Shown: in pieces, positions 25,552 to 33,785 of the stretch | Layout: each line of letters begins with the position of its first letter | Numbering within the stretch: the first letter of the stretch is position 1 | Source of the DNA: Streptomyces dioscori | GTDB taxonomy: Bacteria > Actinomycetota > Actinomycetes > Streptomycetales > Streptomycetaceae | Assembly: GCF_003024195.1 (NCBI RefSeq) | Contig: NZ_KZ679057.1 | Coordinates: forward strand, 160,022-224,021 | Direction: 5' to 3' | DNA: 64,000 bases | Notes under the pieces: model-generated | Seen by the model: the letters and a program-made list of their open reading frames with translations, nothing else | Told to the model about the DNA's origin: nothing | Databases searched by the model: none | Made by a program: the position numbers and the translations under genes

Positions 25552-25815
25552 TCAGGAGTCGCGCCGGTCGCGCCGCTGGACGTCGTCCTGGGCGTCCTCG
25601 TTCGGGGTCAGTGCGTCGGCCGCCTCGCGGTCCGTGCCGCGCCGCTCTCCGTCGTCCACCACGGCCGTCTCGGCTTCCTCCGCCGCGTGGAGGACCTCGC
25701 CCGCCGCCGTTTCGGGGTGCTCTGGGTACTCTGGGTGCTCGGCGTGCTTCTTGCGCTCGTCGCGCGCGGGCCGGTGCGCGGGCCGGTGTCCGGGCCCGCG
25801 GTCACGGGTGGTCAT
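25552..25815 (-). CDS. Small hydrophilic protein, 87 aa
   Basis: A highly charged protein without hydrophobic segments. The middle contains near-repeats of a short acidic/His/Pro motif (EHPEYPEHPE), then EVLHAAEEAETAVVDDGERR. Similar small disordered proteins are common in Streptomyces. ATG 25815 is preceded by GAGAGGAG, a good ribosome site. It probably reads in the same direction as the gene at 26048-26374. The role is unknown; the composition suggests an intrinsically disordered protein. Confidence 0.55.
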   Translation of the reverse strand: MTTRDRGPGHRPAHRPARDERKKHAEHPEYPEHPETAAGEVLHAAEEAETAVVDDGERRGTDREAADALTPNEDAQDDVQRRDRRDS

Positions 25816-26047
25816 GACGGCGGCTCCTCTCTGACGGCGCGTCCGTCGCCGGGGGCGGGGGGCTCGCCTGCGTGCCTGTGTGCCTACGTGCGTGCCTGCG
25901 TGCGTCCCCGGGGTGATCGGTGATCGGTGATGGGCGGATGGCTGCGGGCGGTCGGCGGTCGGCGGTCGGCGAACCGCTGACCGTGCCCCGTGCCCCGTGC
26001 GCCGAGCGCCGTGCCCCGTGCCCCGTGCGCCGTGCGCCGAGCGTCGG
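25816..26047. repeat. Low-complexity intergenic region
   Basis: Short tandem motifs fill this gap: GTGATCG units at 25914-25930, GGTCGGC units at 25959-25975, and CGTGCCC/GTGCGCCG units at 25983-26040. No gene or clear hairpin was found. The pattern is the same kind of local duplication seen elsewhere in the window. Confidence 0.7.
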
Positions 26048-26374
26048 TCAGCGGCCGAGGGCCTTCGTCAGCTGCTGTTTGTTCATCGACGAACGGCCGT
26101 CGATACCGCGCTTCTTCGCCTCCGCGTACAGCTGGTCCTTCGTCGGCCCCTGGGCGCCACTGTGCGAGCGCTCGCCACCGCGTTGCGAGGCGGACTTCTT
26201 GTCCTGGGTGGACGTCCTGCTGGCCGTCTTCGACTCGCCGGCGCGGGCCCTCTCCTTGTTCACGGTGCGTGCCGCGATCTCCTTCGCACGCCCCGTGGAG
26301 GTGCCGCGCTTCTCGGCGCTCTCCTTGATGTGCTCGTACTGACGCTCACGCTTCGCGTTGGAACCCTGCGGCAT
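26048..26374 (-). CDS. Small basic 'plasmid stabilization'-type protein, 108 aa
   Basis: A lysine/arginine-rich protein of a family widely annotated as plasmid stabilization protein in actinomycetes. The N-terminus MPQGSNAKRERQYEHIKESA, then AEKRGTSTGRAKEIAARTVN, is characteristic. The C-terminus GPTKDQLYAEAKKRGIDGRS, then MNKQQLTKAL, is a Rho-N/SAP-like helix-extended-helix that may contact nucleic acid. ATG 26374 has AAGGAG 8 bp upstream. The annotation name is historical; no role in plasmid maintenance is implied by sequence. Confidence 0.75.
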   Translation of the reverse strand: MPQGSNAKRERQYEHIKESAEKRGTSTGRAKEIAARTVNKERARAGESKTASRTSTQDKKSASQRGGERSHSGAQGPTKDQLYAEAKKRGIDGRSSMNKQQLTKALGR

Positions 26375-26508
26375 GACGAACTCCTTCCGGACCGGGGGCG
26401 GCGGCTCGGCCGGACCCGCGTTTCGACGATCTCCCGCGTACCCCTCGGTCGGCTTCTCACCCGGAACACGCGTGTCCCATCTGACGTGGTACCCCACCGG
26501 GTGTGCGA

Positions 26509-27077
26509 GCGGACCGTGACCGAACGGATGACGACCTCAGCGTGCAGGTCTTCATCGACCTGAGCGGGGTCAAGTTCGTCGGTGTGGGCGACCAGATCGC
26601 GCAGCCCGTCGAGGGGCCGTTCCGTTGTCGTCTCGTCGTCGGCGTGGGTGAGCTGGGCGTTGAGGCGCCGGTGGTCGGAGGTGTGCAGGTTGATGCGGTG
26701 GTGCCGCCGCATCCACCAGGCGGCGGCGTACCCGCTGACCGCGGGCACCTGCTCGACCTCGCCGAAGAAGGCGTCACGCGGCAGCGTCACCTGGCGCAGG
26801 CGCAGGCGCAGGCGCGGGCGCGGGCGCAGACTCGCCGGGTCCGGGACGCGGATGTCGAGAGCGGGCGGCAGCTGACAGCGCGGTCGGGCGGATCTGCGCC
26901 GAGATGCTCACGCCCTATCCGCCCGGGATCCCCGCGGTGCTCCCGGGCGAGATGCTCGACCAGGCCGTGGTGGACTACCTGCGCAGCGGTGCGGACGCGG
27001 GCATGCTCATCCCTGACGCCGCCGACGGCAGCGCCGACTCAATCCGCGTGTCCGTGCACGACGTCGACGCGGACTGA
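26509..27077 (+). pseudogene. Scrambled Orn/Lys/Arg decarboxylase remnant
   Basis: The 3' end is on the plus strand (26874-27077): GRICAEMLTPYPPGIPAVLP, then VVDYLRSGADAGMLIPDAAD, a clear C-terminus of PLP-dependent Orn/Lys/Arg decarboxylases. The two preceding parts of the same protein are on the minus strand. 26740-26862 encodes VTLPRDAFFGEVEQVPA, and 26573-26739 encodes VSGYAAAWWMRRHHRINLHT, SDHRRLNAQLTHADDETTTE and LDGLRDLVAHTDELDP. A short plus-strand stub before them (LSVQVFIDLSGV) could precede VSGYAA. Thus the segments keep gene order along the chromosome but two are flipped in place. An RL-repeat expansion (26796-26830) also lies inside. The PLP-binding lysine region is absent. Confidence 0.6.
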
Positions 27078-27182
27078 CGGACGGAGTCCGGGCGTGGACG
27101 GGTTGGACCGGTGGGACGGGCTGGACGGGTTGGACCGGCCGGACGCGCTGGACCAGTTGGTGGGACCGCGCCCGGACTCCGG

Positions 27183-27263
27183 CGCTCAGACCGTCCTCGG
27201 CGGCGTCAGACCGTCCGTCGCGGCGTCAGACCGTGCGTCGCGGCGTCAGACCGTGCGTCGCGG
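27183..27263. repeat. 20-bp tandem repeat spanning a stop codon
   Basis: Three near-perfect 20-bp units (CGTCAGACCGTGCGTCGCGG type) and a more divergent 21-bp unit lie end to end. The unit nearest the oxidoreductase gene contains its stop codon (27246-27248); the other units repeat the RRTV-stop sequence downstream. Confidence 0.9.
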
Positions 27264-28778
27264 CAGCGGGCGTACGGCCGGTCCCTGGAGGACCCCGCCG
27301 TCGACGCCGAAGCGCGAACCGTGGCACGGGCACTCCCACGCCGTCTCCGCCTCGTTGAACGCGACCAGGCAGCCGAGATGCGTGCAGCGTGCCGACACGG
27401 CGTGGGCCGTGCCGGCCTCGTCGCGGTAGACGGCACAGCGGCGCCCCTCGACGCGTACGACCGCGCCCGAACCGGGGGCGATCTCGGCGACGGAGTCGAC
27501 GTGGGTGGTCCTCAGCCGGTCGCCCACGAAGTGCTTGGCCACGTCCGCCTGCTGCTTCAGCAGAGTGGCGCCCTCCCGGACGGTGCTCCACAGGCGGCGC
27601 GGGTCGTACAGCCCCGCCCACTCCGGTTCCGCGCCGGTGAGTGTCGACGCCAGCAACTGTCCGGCCATGGCGCCCCCGCTCATGCCCCAGCCGCCGAAGC
27701 CGGTCGCCACGTACACGTGCCGTGCGCCTGGATGGAACGGGCCGACCAGCGGCACGCCGTCGCTCACGTCGTTGTCCTGGGCCGCCCACCGGTACGCCGT
27801 GTCGCCGACCGGGAAGTGCTCGTGCATCCACGCGTCCAGCCGCAGGAAGCGCTCGTTGCCGTCGCCGGTGCCGGGAGTGAAACTCTCCCCGGTGACGATG
27901 AGGAGCCGTCGGCCCTCGTCGAGCGGGGCGGTGCGTACGGACCGTTTGCCCAGGTCGTCCGTGATGTACATGTGCTCCGGTGCCGCCGGGGCGGGGAGCG
28001 GAGCGGCGACCACCAGTTCGCGGCGCGGTGACAGGCGCGCGAAGTGCAGGGCGCGGTCGAAGACCGGGTAGTGCGTGGCGACGACGACGTCGTTCGCCGT
28101 GACCGTCGTGCCCCGCTCGGTGGTGAGCCTGCACGGGGTGCCCTCGCTGAGGCCGGTCACCCGGGTCCGCTCGTGCAGGACACCGCCTCGCGCGGCGATG
28201 TCGTCGGCCAGGGCCAGCAGGTACGTGCGCGGGTGGAACTGCGCCTGACCCGTGACGCGTACCGCGGCTGCCACGGGGAACGGCAGATCCGTCTCCGTCA
28301 CGAGGTCGGCGGCCAGCCCCGCCTCGGCGGCGGCCTCCGCCTCCGCCTCGAACGTGGCGCGTTGCTGCGGGTCGACGGTGAAGGTCAGGGCCGACGAGCC
28401 TTCGAAGTCGCAGTCGACGCCGAGTTCCGCCGCCACGGACGCGACCCGCTCCACCGCGGCCTGCTGGGAGTGGGCGTACTGGCGTGCGCCCTCCTTTCCG
28501 CGGGTGTGGCGCAGGCGTTCGTACACGAGCGAGTGCGCGGCGGTGAGCTTCGCCGTCGTGTAGCCGCTCACCCCGGCGGCGACGCGGTCCGCGTCCAGCA
28601 CGAGGACGCCGCGTCCGGCGCGGGTCAGTTCCCAGGCGATGGACAGACCAGCCATGCCCGCGCCGATCACGACGACGTCCGCCGTCACGTCGGCCTCCAG
28701 ACCCGGCCACCGGGTGCCCGGCGCCGTGGCCATCCAGTACGACTCCGCTGTGCCCGGCAGTTCAGATCGCGTGGTCAT
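27246..28778 (-). CDS. FAD-dependent oxidoreductase with C-terminal Rieske domain, 510 aa
   Basis: A two-domain flavoprotein. The N-terminal ~380 residues are a DAO-type FAD domain: VVVIGAGMAGLSIAWEL carries the GxGxxG nucleotide loop (G39-G44), and GFGGWGMSGGAMAG near residue 350 is the second FAD contact. The C-terminal ~70 residues are a Rieske [2Fe-2S] domain with C465-x-H467 (ARCTHLGC) and C483-P-C-H486 (CPCHGSRF). Enzymes of this architecture oxidise amines or related substrates; the substrate is unknown. ATG 28778 is chosen because it begins the conserved region, although the frame is open further upstream. The stop lies in a 20-bp tandem repeat. It is divergent from the glycosyltransferase operon. 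Confidence 0.85.
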   Translation of the reverse strand: MTTRSELPGTAESYWMATAPGTRWPGLEADVTADVVVIGAGMAGLSIAWELTRAGRGVLVLDADRVAAGVSGYTTAKLTAAHSLVYERLRHTRGKEGARQYAHSQQAAVERVASVAAELGVDCDFEGSSALTFTVDPQQRATFEAEAEAAAEAGLAADLVTETDLPFPVAAAVRVTGQAQFHPRTYLLALADDIAARGGVLHERTRVTGLSEGTPCRLTTERGTTVTANDVVVATHYPVFDRALHFARLSPRRELVVAAPLPAPAAPEHMYITDDLGKRSVRTAPLDEGRRLLIVTGESFTPGTGDGNERFLRLDAWMHEHFPVGDTAYRWAAQDNDVSDGVPLVGPFHPGARHVYVATGFGGWGMSGGAMAGQLLASTLTGAEPEWAGLYDPRRLWSTVREGATLLKQQADVAKHFVGDRLRTTHVDSVAEIAPGSGAVVRVEGRRCAVYRDEAGTAHAVSARCTHLGCLVAFNEAETAWECPCHGSRFGVDGGVLQGPAVRPLPRRTV

Positions 28779-29062
28779 GGCCCACGGGTTCCCCCACCGC
28801 GCGAAAGGAGACGCCGAAGAGCGCTCCTTCCCCGGAGCGGCCCCGGGCAGACCAGGAAGCGAGGCGAGGGGGTGGGCCGAGTACCGGGGGAGGAGCGGCC
28901 CGCCCTCGCCCGGACGGTCCTGTCCCGCATGCTGCGAACCGGGCGGCGGGGGACCGTGGGATGCGCGGGGGTGGGATGCCCCCGGGCGGCCCCCACCGCC
29001 CCGGCATCCGCAGCATCCGAAGCATTCCCGGCGTTCCGGCGTGACCGAACGAGGAGCCCCCC
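28779..29062. promoter_or_regulatory. Divergent intergenic region
   Basis: About 280 bp separate the oxidoreductase and glycosyltransferase starts and must hold both promoters. GC-rich direct repeats are seen but no convincing -10/-35 elements. No gene is supported. Confidence 0.4.
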
Positions 29063-30253
29063 GTGCCTGAACCGGCCACCCGCCACCACCCCACGCCGCC
29101 CGGTCCCGCAACGCCCAGCCCCACCACACCTACCCCCACCACACCTACCCCCACCACACCTACCCCCACCACACGTACCCCCGCCCCGCCCACCCCCGGA
29201 AGAGTCATCCGAGTTGCCTCCGTCCCCGCCGGGCATGTGTACGTGCGTCATCTGGCCCCTCCCGGGGGCGACCGCGTGGTCCGGCTGGTCGATCCGCGGC
29301 CCGGCGGGGCCTCCGGCAGGGTCGGGCAGTGGTGGCCGCCGGTCATGCTCGAAGCGGACTGGGTCGACGAGCACGCCGACACCTTCGACGTCTTCCACCT
29401 TCACTTCGGCTTCGACGCGCAGACCCCGCAGGCGCTGCACGACTTCGTCGAAGCCCTGCGCCGGAACGGCAAACCGCTTGTCCAGACCGTCCACGACCTC
29501 GTCAACCCCCACCACCGCGACGAGGGCGAGCACCGGGCGCAACTGGACGTGCTCGTCCCCGCCGCGGACCGGCTCGTCACGCTCACCCCGGGCGCCGCGC
29601 GCGAGATCGCCGAACGCTGGGGCCGTACCGCGCTGATCCTGCCGCACCCGCACGTGGTCGGACAGGCCGGCCTCGTGCGCCCCCGGCCCGTACGCGACAC
29701 GTTCACGGTCGGTCTGCACGCCAAGAGCATCCGGGCCAACATGGACCCGCTCCCGGTGGCCCGGGTGCTCGCGGACGCGTTGGCGGAACTGCCCGACGCG
29801 GTGCTGCGCGTCGACTGCCACCCGGAGATCGACGATCCCGCGAGTCACCACCACGCGCCCGGCGTGCTCGACGAGCTGCGCGAGATGGACCGCAACAAGC
29901 GGCTGCGGCTGTACGTCCACGACTACTTCGACGACGACGCGCTCTACGACTATCTGATCAACCTCGACGTGTCCGTGCTGCCCTACCGCTTCGGCACCCA
30001 CTCGGGCTGGCTGGAGGCGTGCCACGACCTGGGTACCACCGTCCTCGCGCCGACCTGCGGGTTCTACGCGGAGCAGCGGCCCTGTCTCAGTTACGGCCAC
30101 GACCGGGACGGGCTCGACGAGGCGTCGCTGCGGGACGCGGTGCGCACCGCCTACGAGGAGCGGCCCCTGTGGCGGGCCGACCCGGCCGACCGGCGGGCCG
30201 AACGCCTCATGCTCGCCCGCGAACACGAAACGCTCTACGCGGACCTGCTGTGA
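29063..30253 (+). CDS. Glycosyltransferase (GT-B-like), 396 aa
   Basis: First gene of a four-gene glycosyltransferase operon. After a repeat-encoded Pro/Thr tail (residues ~15-45) the protein has a GT-B-type pattern: FDVFHLHFGFD and PLVQTVHDLVNPHHRDEGEH in the N-terminal half, then FTVGLHAKSIRANMDPLPVA, YFDDDALYDYLINLDVSVLP and YRFGTHSGWLEACHDLGTTV in the C-terminal half, where the nucleotide sugar would bind. No membrane segment is seen. GTG 29063 has a GAGGAGC site upstream. The stop overlaps the next start (GTGA at 30250). Donor and acceptor are unknown; the four genes together probably build one surface or secreted glycan. Confidence 0.8.
   Translation: MPEPATRHHPTPPGPATPSPTTPTPTTPTPTTPTPTTRTPAPPTPGRVIRVASVPAGHVYVRHLAPPGGDRVVRLVDPRPGGASGRVGQWWPPVMLEADWVDEHADTFDVFHLHFGFDAQTPQALHDFVEALRRNGKPLVQTVHDLVNPHHRDEGEHRAQLDVLVPAADRLVTLTPGAAREIAERWGRTALILPHPHVVGQAGLVRPRPVRDTFTVGLHAKSIRANMDPLPVARVLADALAELPDAVLRVDCHPEIDDPASHHHAPGVLDELREMDRNKRLRLYVHDYFDDDALYDYLINLDVSVLPYRFGTHSGWLEACHDLGTTVLAPTCGFYAEQRPCLSYGHDRDGLDEASLRDAVRTAYEERPLWRADPADRRAERLMLAREHETLYADLL
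29119..29178. repeat. Four 15-bp tandem units in the N-terminus of a glycosyltransferase
   Basis: CCCCACCACACCTAC is repeated four times (last copy with one change), encoding a run of PTTPT pentapeptides before the folded domain. Confidence 0.95.
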
Positions 30254-31431
30254 CGCCGTCCGCCGAGCGGCCACCCCCGCGACCACCCGGCCCCGCCACG
30301 CCCTCGTGGACGCCCCCGCGGTCGTCCTCGCGGTCGTCCTCGTGGTCGTCCTCATGGACGTCCGCGGGGACGCCGCTGCGGATCGCCCTGATCGCCTCCG
30401 CCCGGCATCCGATCCGCGATCCGTTCGCCGGCGGCCTCGAAGCGCACACCTGGACGCTGTCCAAGGCCCTGCGCGCCCGCGGTCACGAGGTCACGATCTT
30501 CGCGGGGCCCGGCTCGGACCCCGGTCTCGGGGTGGTGGAGATGCCGTTCCGGCCGCCCCGGATCAGCGAGGCCGCCTGCCGGGACACCAGCATGGTGGCG
30601 GCGCACTGGCTGGCCGAGCACCACGCCTACCTGCAGCTGATGCTCGACCTCTCCCGTGCGCCGGCGCGCTACGACATCGTGCACAACAACAGCCTGCACT
30701 ACCTGCCGGTGGCGATGGCCGCCGTGCTCTCCGTGCCGGTCGTCACCACCCTGCACACCCCGCCCACGCCGTGGCTGGAGTCGGCCATCCAGGCGCCGCC
30801 GTACTGCCCCATGCGGTTCAGCGCGGTCAGCGACCACACCGCCGCGGCCTGGCGGCACGTCGTGCCCGCCGCGACCGTGGTGCGCAACGGCATCGACACC
30901 GAGCGCTGGCACCCGGGACCCGGCGGTGAGGAACTGGTCTGGTCGGGCCGGATCGTGCCCGAGAAGGGCGCGCACTTCGCGATCGAGGCCGCGCGTCTGG
31001 CGGGGCGGGGGCTGCGGCTCGCCGGACCGGTGGGGGACACGGAGTACTTCGAGGCGTGCATCCGTCCGCGCCTGGACCGCACGATCACGTACGCGGGCCA
31101 CCTCTCCCAGCCGGAACTGTGCGAACTGGTCGGCTCCTCGGCCGCCGCCGTCGTCTCGCCCTGCTGGGACGAGCCGTACGGACTGGTGATCGCGGAGGCG
31201 CTGGCGTGCGGTACGCCGGTGTGCGGGTTCGCGCGCGGCGCGCTGCCGGAGATCGTCACGGACGACTGCGCCCGGCTGGTCGAGCCCGGCGACCGTACGG
31301 CGCTGGCGGCGGCCGTCGAGCCGACGACCGCCCTCTCCCGGGCCGACGCGCGGCGTCACGCGGAGGAGTTCTGCTCCATGGAGGTCATGACCCGCAGCTA
31401 CGAGCGCTTCTACCGCTCGGTGTCGGCGTGA
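30250..31431 (+). CDS. Family 4 glycosyltransferase, 393 aa
   Basis: A retaining GT-B enzyme. The conserved domain starts after a Ser/Trp-rich repeated tail (residues ~20-38). LRIALIASARHPIRDPFAGG, LEAHTWTLSKALRARGHEVT and the HNNSLHYLP segment form the acceptor half. NGIDTERWHPG, LVWSGRIVPEKGAHFAIEAA, and DEPYGLVIAEALACGTPVCG form the donor half; the E-x7-E motif (EPYGLVIAE) is typical of GT4. GTG 30250 overlaps the previous stop, and its own stop overlaps the next GTG (31428), so translation is coupled. Substrates unknown. Confidence 0.88.
   Translation: MTPSAERPPPRPPGPATPSWTPPRSSSRSSSWSSSWTSAGTPLRIALIASARHPIRDPFAGGLEAHTWTLSKALRARGHEVTIFAGPGSDPGLGVVEMPFRPPRISEAACRDTSMVAAHWLAEHHAYLQLMLDLSRAPARYDIVHNNSLHYLPVAMAAVLSVPVVTTLHTPPTPWLESAIQAPPYCPMRFSAVSDHTAAAWRHVVPAATVVRNGIDTERWHPGPGGEELVWSGRIVPEKGAHFAIEAARLAGRGLRLAGPVGDTEYFEACIRPRLDRTITYAGHLSQPELCELVGSSAAAVVSPCWDEPYGLVIAEALACGTPVCGFARGALPEIVTDDCARLVEPGDRTALAAAVEPTTALSRADARRHAEEFCSMEVMTRSYERFYRSVSA
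30319..30366. repeat. Four 12-bp tandem units in a glycosyltransferase N-terminus
   Basis: Units of CGGTCGTCCTCG type are repeated four times with increasing divergence, giving the SSSRSSSWSSSW stretch ahead of the GT4 domain. Confidence 0.85.
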
Positions 31432-32813
31432 TCGGCTACTACGTCCACCACCAGGGCAGCGGCCATCTGAACCGCGCCCGGACCGTCGCCGCGCACTGCC
31501 CCGTCCCGGTGACGGGTCTGTCCACGCTGCCCGAGCCCCAGGACTGGCCCTGGCCGGGGCAGTGGGTGCGGCTGCCCCGCGACGACGACGGCGACCCCGC
31601 CGGCTTCGGTGACGTGACGGCGGGCGGACGGCTGCACTGGGCGCCCGTCGGGCACGCCGGGCTCCGTGGCCGCATGGCGCTGGTCGCGCGGTGGATCGAG
31701 GCGGCCTCGCCCCGGCTCCTGATGTCCGACGTGTCCGTCGAAGTGGCGCTGCTGGCACGGCTGTTGGGGACACCCGTCGCGGTGGCGGCGATGCGGGGCG
31801 ACCGTACCGACCCGCCGCACCGGATGGCGTACGACCTGGCCGAACTCCTTCTCGCCCCCTGGCCGGCCGCGCTGCCCGAACCGGGCTGGCCCGCGCACTG
31901 GGCGGCAAGGACCGTCCACACCGGCGCCTTCTCCCGCTTCGACGGCCGCCCGCGCGCCGTGCGCGCCCCGGGCCCGGGGCGCGCGGACCTGTCACGCGCG
32001 GACCGGCCACGTACGGACCTGTCACGCGCGGACCGGCCACGTACGGACCGGCCACGTACGGACCGGCCACGTACGGACCGGTCACGTACGGACCGGTCAC
32101 GTACGGAGTTGTTGCCCACGGACCCGTTGCCCACGGACCCGTTGCCCACGGACCCGTCGCCCATGAACCTGTCGCCCACGGACTTGTCGCGTACGGACCT
32201 GTCGCCCGCGGACTCGGCGCGTACGCCCCGGAAGGTGCTGCTCCTGATGGGTGCGGGCGGGACCGACGTCTCACCCGGCGAGGTGAAGGCCGCGCGGGCG
32301 GCCACGCCCGGCTGGGAGTGGACGACGCTCGGCGGTCCTGAGGGCGGCTGGTCGGCCGACCCGTGGCCCGCCCTGTGCGCGGCGGACGTCGTGGTCACCC
32401 ACGCGGGCCAGAACGCGCTCGCCGAGTGCGCCGCCGCGCGCCGCCCCGCGGTGGTCGTCCCCCAGGAACGCCCCTTCGGCGAACAGGCCGCCACGGGCCG
32501 CGCCCTGACCCGCGGCGACCTCGCGGTCGTCACTCCCCGTTGGCCTGCGCCCGACGCCTGGCCCGCCCTCCTGGAACAGGCCTACGAGCAGGGCGGGGAC
32601 CGCTGGTCCCGCTGGGCCCCGGGCGACGGCGCGATCCGGGCGGCTACCGCCCTGGCCGAGGCGGCGGGGTTCACCGCCCCTGCACGAGACCTCGGCGGCC
32701 CCGACGACCCGACCGCCCCGCGAACTCCCGGCGCTCTCGACCACCCGACCGCCCCGCGAACTCCCGGCGCTCCCGACCACCCCGCCGCCCCGCGAACCCC
32801 GGGCGCCCCCTGA
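31428..32813 (+). CDS. GT28/UGT-like glycosyltransferase with expanded linker, 461 aa
   Basis: GTG 31428 overlaps the previous stop. Residues 1-186 are the N-terminal Rossmann half (MIGYYVHHQGSGHLNRARTV, then SPRLLMSDVSVEVALLARLL). Residues 267-440 are the C-terminal nucleotide-sugar half: VLLLMGAGGTDVSPGEV, AADVVVTHAGQNALAECAAA and AVVVPQERPFGEQAATGRAL, the last two matching the conserved HAGxN/P-x-x-x-EQ region of MurG-like/UGT enzymes. The two halves are joined by an 80-residue linker made of sixteen pentapeptides of DRPRT/DLSRA type, encoded by 15-bp units. A 36-bp unit repeated three times makes the C-terminal tail up to the stop. Both expansions keep the frame. Confidence 0.82.
   Translation: MIGYYVHHQGSGHLNRARTVAAHCPVPVTGLSTLPEPQDWPWPGQWVRLPRDDDGDPAGFGDVTAGGRLHWAPVGHAGLRGRMALVARWIEAASPRLLMSDVSVEVALLARLLGTPVAVAAMRGDRTDPPHRMAYDLAELLLAPWPAALPEPGWPAHWAARTVHTGAFSRFDGRPRAVRAPGPGRADLSRADRPRTDLSRADRPRTDRPRTDRPRTDRSRTDRSRTELLPTDPLPTDPLPTDPSPMNLSPTDLSRTDLSPADSARTPRKVLLLMGAGGTDVSPGEVKAARAATPGWEWTTLGGPEGGWSADPWPALCAADVVVTHAGQNALAECAAARRPAVVVPQERPFGEQAATGRALTRGDLAVVTPRWPAPDAWPALLEQAYEQGGDRWSRWAPGDGAIRAATALAEAAGFTAPARDLGGPDDPTAPRTPGALDHPTAPRTPGAPDHPAAPRTPGAP
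31986..32225. repeat. Sixteen 15-bp tandem units inside a glycosyltransferase gene
   Basis: Exactly 240 bp: sixteen units such as GACCGGCCACGTACG and GACCTGTCACGCGCG. The 5' units are nearly identical (three consecutive identical copies at 32031-32075). The 3' units are more divergent (GACCCGTTGCCCACG type). They encode residues 187-266 of the protein. Confidence 0.97.
32700..32807. repeat. Three 36-bp tandem units at the 3' end of the same gene
   Basis: Each unit encodes a 12-residue peptide of the type PDDPTAPRTPGA; only a proline codon and TGA follow the last copy. Confidence 0.95.
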
Positions 32814-33676
32814 TGCGTACCGCCGTGATCACCCTCGCCGCCGGGCGGCACGGGCATCTCGCTCTGCAGCAGGCCGGGCTCGGCGGCGGGACGTGGGTGC
32901 CCGAGCAGTACGTCGTCGTCGCGATGGGGGACCCGGGACTGGGTGCCGTCGTCGCCGGGCGGCGGCCCCTCGCCGCGGTCGTCGGCTGCCCGGTGCGGGA
33001 CGGGAAGCTGCCGCTCGCCCGAGCCCGCAACCTCGGCGCCGTCCACGCCCTCGCCCGCGGCGCCGAACTGCTGGTCTTCCTGGACGTGGACTGCGTGCCC
33101 GGTGCCAGGCTCCTGGAGCGGTACGCCGAGGTGGCCCGCGAGTCCGCCCGCCCCCGCTCCCTGCTCTGCGGCACCGTCGGGTATCTCCCGCCCCCGCCGG
33201 ACCCGGTCGGCGGCTACCGGCTCGCCGACCTCCCCGCGCTCGCCGAACCGCACCCCGCCCGGCCCGCCCCCGGCGCCGGCGAGACGTGGGACGGCGCCGA
33301 CCACACCCTGTTCTGGTCGCTGTCCTTCGCGCTGACCGCCGACACCTGGCACTCGGTCGGGGGCTTCTGCGAGGAGTACGAGGGATACGGCGGCGAGGAC
33401 ACCGACTTCGGCCAGCGGGCCCGCGCGGCCGGTGTCCGGCTCACCTGGGTCGGCGGCGCCCCGGCCTTCCACCAGTACCACCCGACCTCCAGCCCGCCGG
33501 TGGGACACCTGCACGACATCCTGCGCAACAGCGAGATCTTCCACCGCCGCTGGGGCTGGTGGCCGATGCGCGGCTGGCTCGACGAGTTCGCCGAGCGCGG
33601 CCTGATCCGCTGGGACCGCTCCGCACTGCGCTGGGAGCGCACCCCGGCCCCCGGCGGACCTCCGCGGTCCTCCTGA
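32813..33676 (+). CDS. Family 2 glycosyltransferase, 287 aa
   Basis: Last gene of the operon; its ATG overlaps the previous TGA by one base. A GT-A-fold enzyme: MRTAVITLAAGRHGHLALQQ starts the fold, and LLVFLDVDCVPGARLLERY contains the DVD metal/nucleotide-binding triad. FWSLSFALTADTWHSVGGFC, then EEYEGYGGEDTDFGQRARAA, gives the ED catalytic pair of the GT2 C-terminal part. It is short and soluble, like galactosyltransferase-type GT2 enzymes. It likely adds a sugar in the same pathway as the three preceding enzymes. Confidence 0.87.
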   Translation: MRTAVITLAAGRHGHLALQQAGLGGGTWVPEQYVVVAMGDPGLGAVVAGRRPLAAVVGCPVRDGKLPLARARNLGAVHALARGAELLVFLDVDCVPGARLLERYAEVARESARPRSLLCGTVGYLPPPPDPVGGYRLADLPALAEPHPARPAPGAGETWDGADHTLFWSLSFALTADTWHSVGGFCEEYEGYGGEDTDFGQRARAAGVRLTWVGGAPAFHQYHPTSSPPVGHLHDILRNSEIFHRRWGWWPMRGWLDEFAERGLIRWDRSALRWERTPAPGGPPRSS

Positions 33677-33785
33677 TCCGAAGCGGTTGACCCAAGCGCT
33701 GTCACGCACGGTGTGTGGGTCGCTACGCTTGTCCCGGTGCGGCCGACCCCGCACAGGAAGCGTCAGGAAGGCGGTGCGCGGCGAC

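Noticed and set aside
31986..32225. Possible CRISPR-like array
   Set aside because: The 15-bp units are contiguous with no unique spacers, stay in frame and encode a peptide linker.
33684..33736. A TTGACC/TACGCT promoter before the first GAF-ANTAR gene
   Set aside because: The two elements are about 31 bp apart, too far for a standard promoter.
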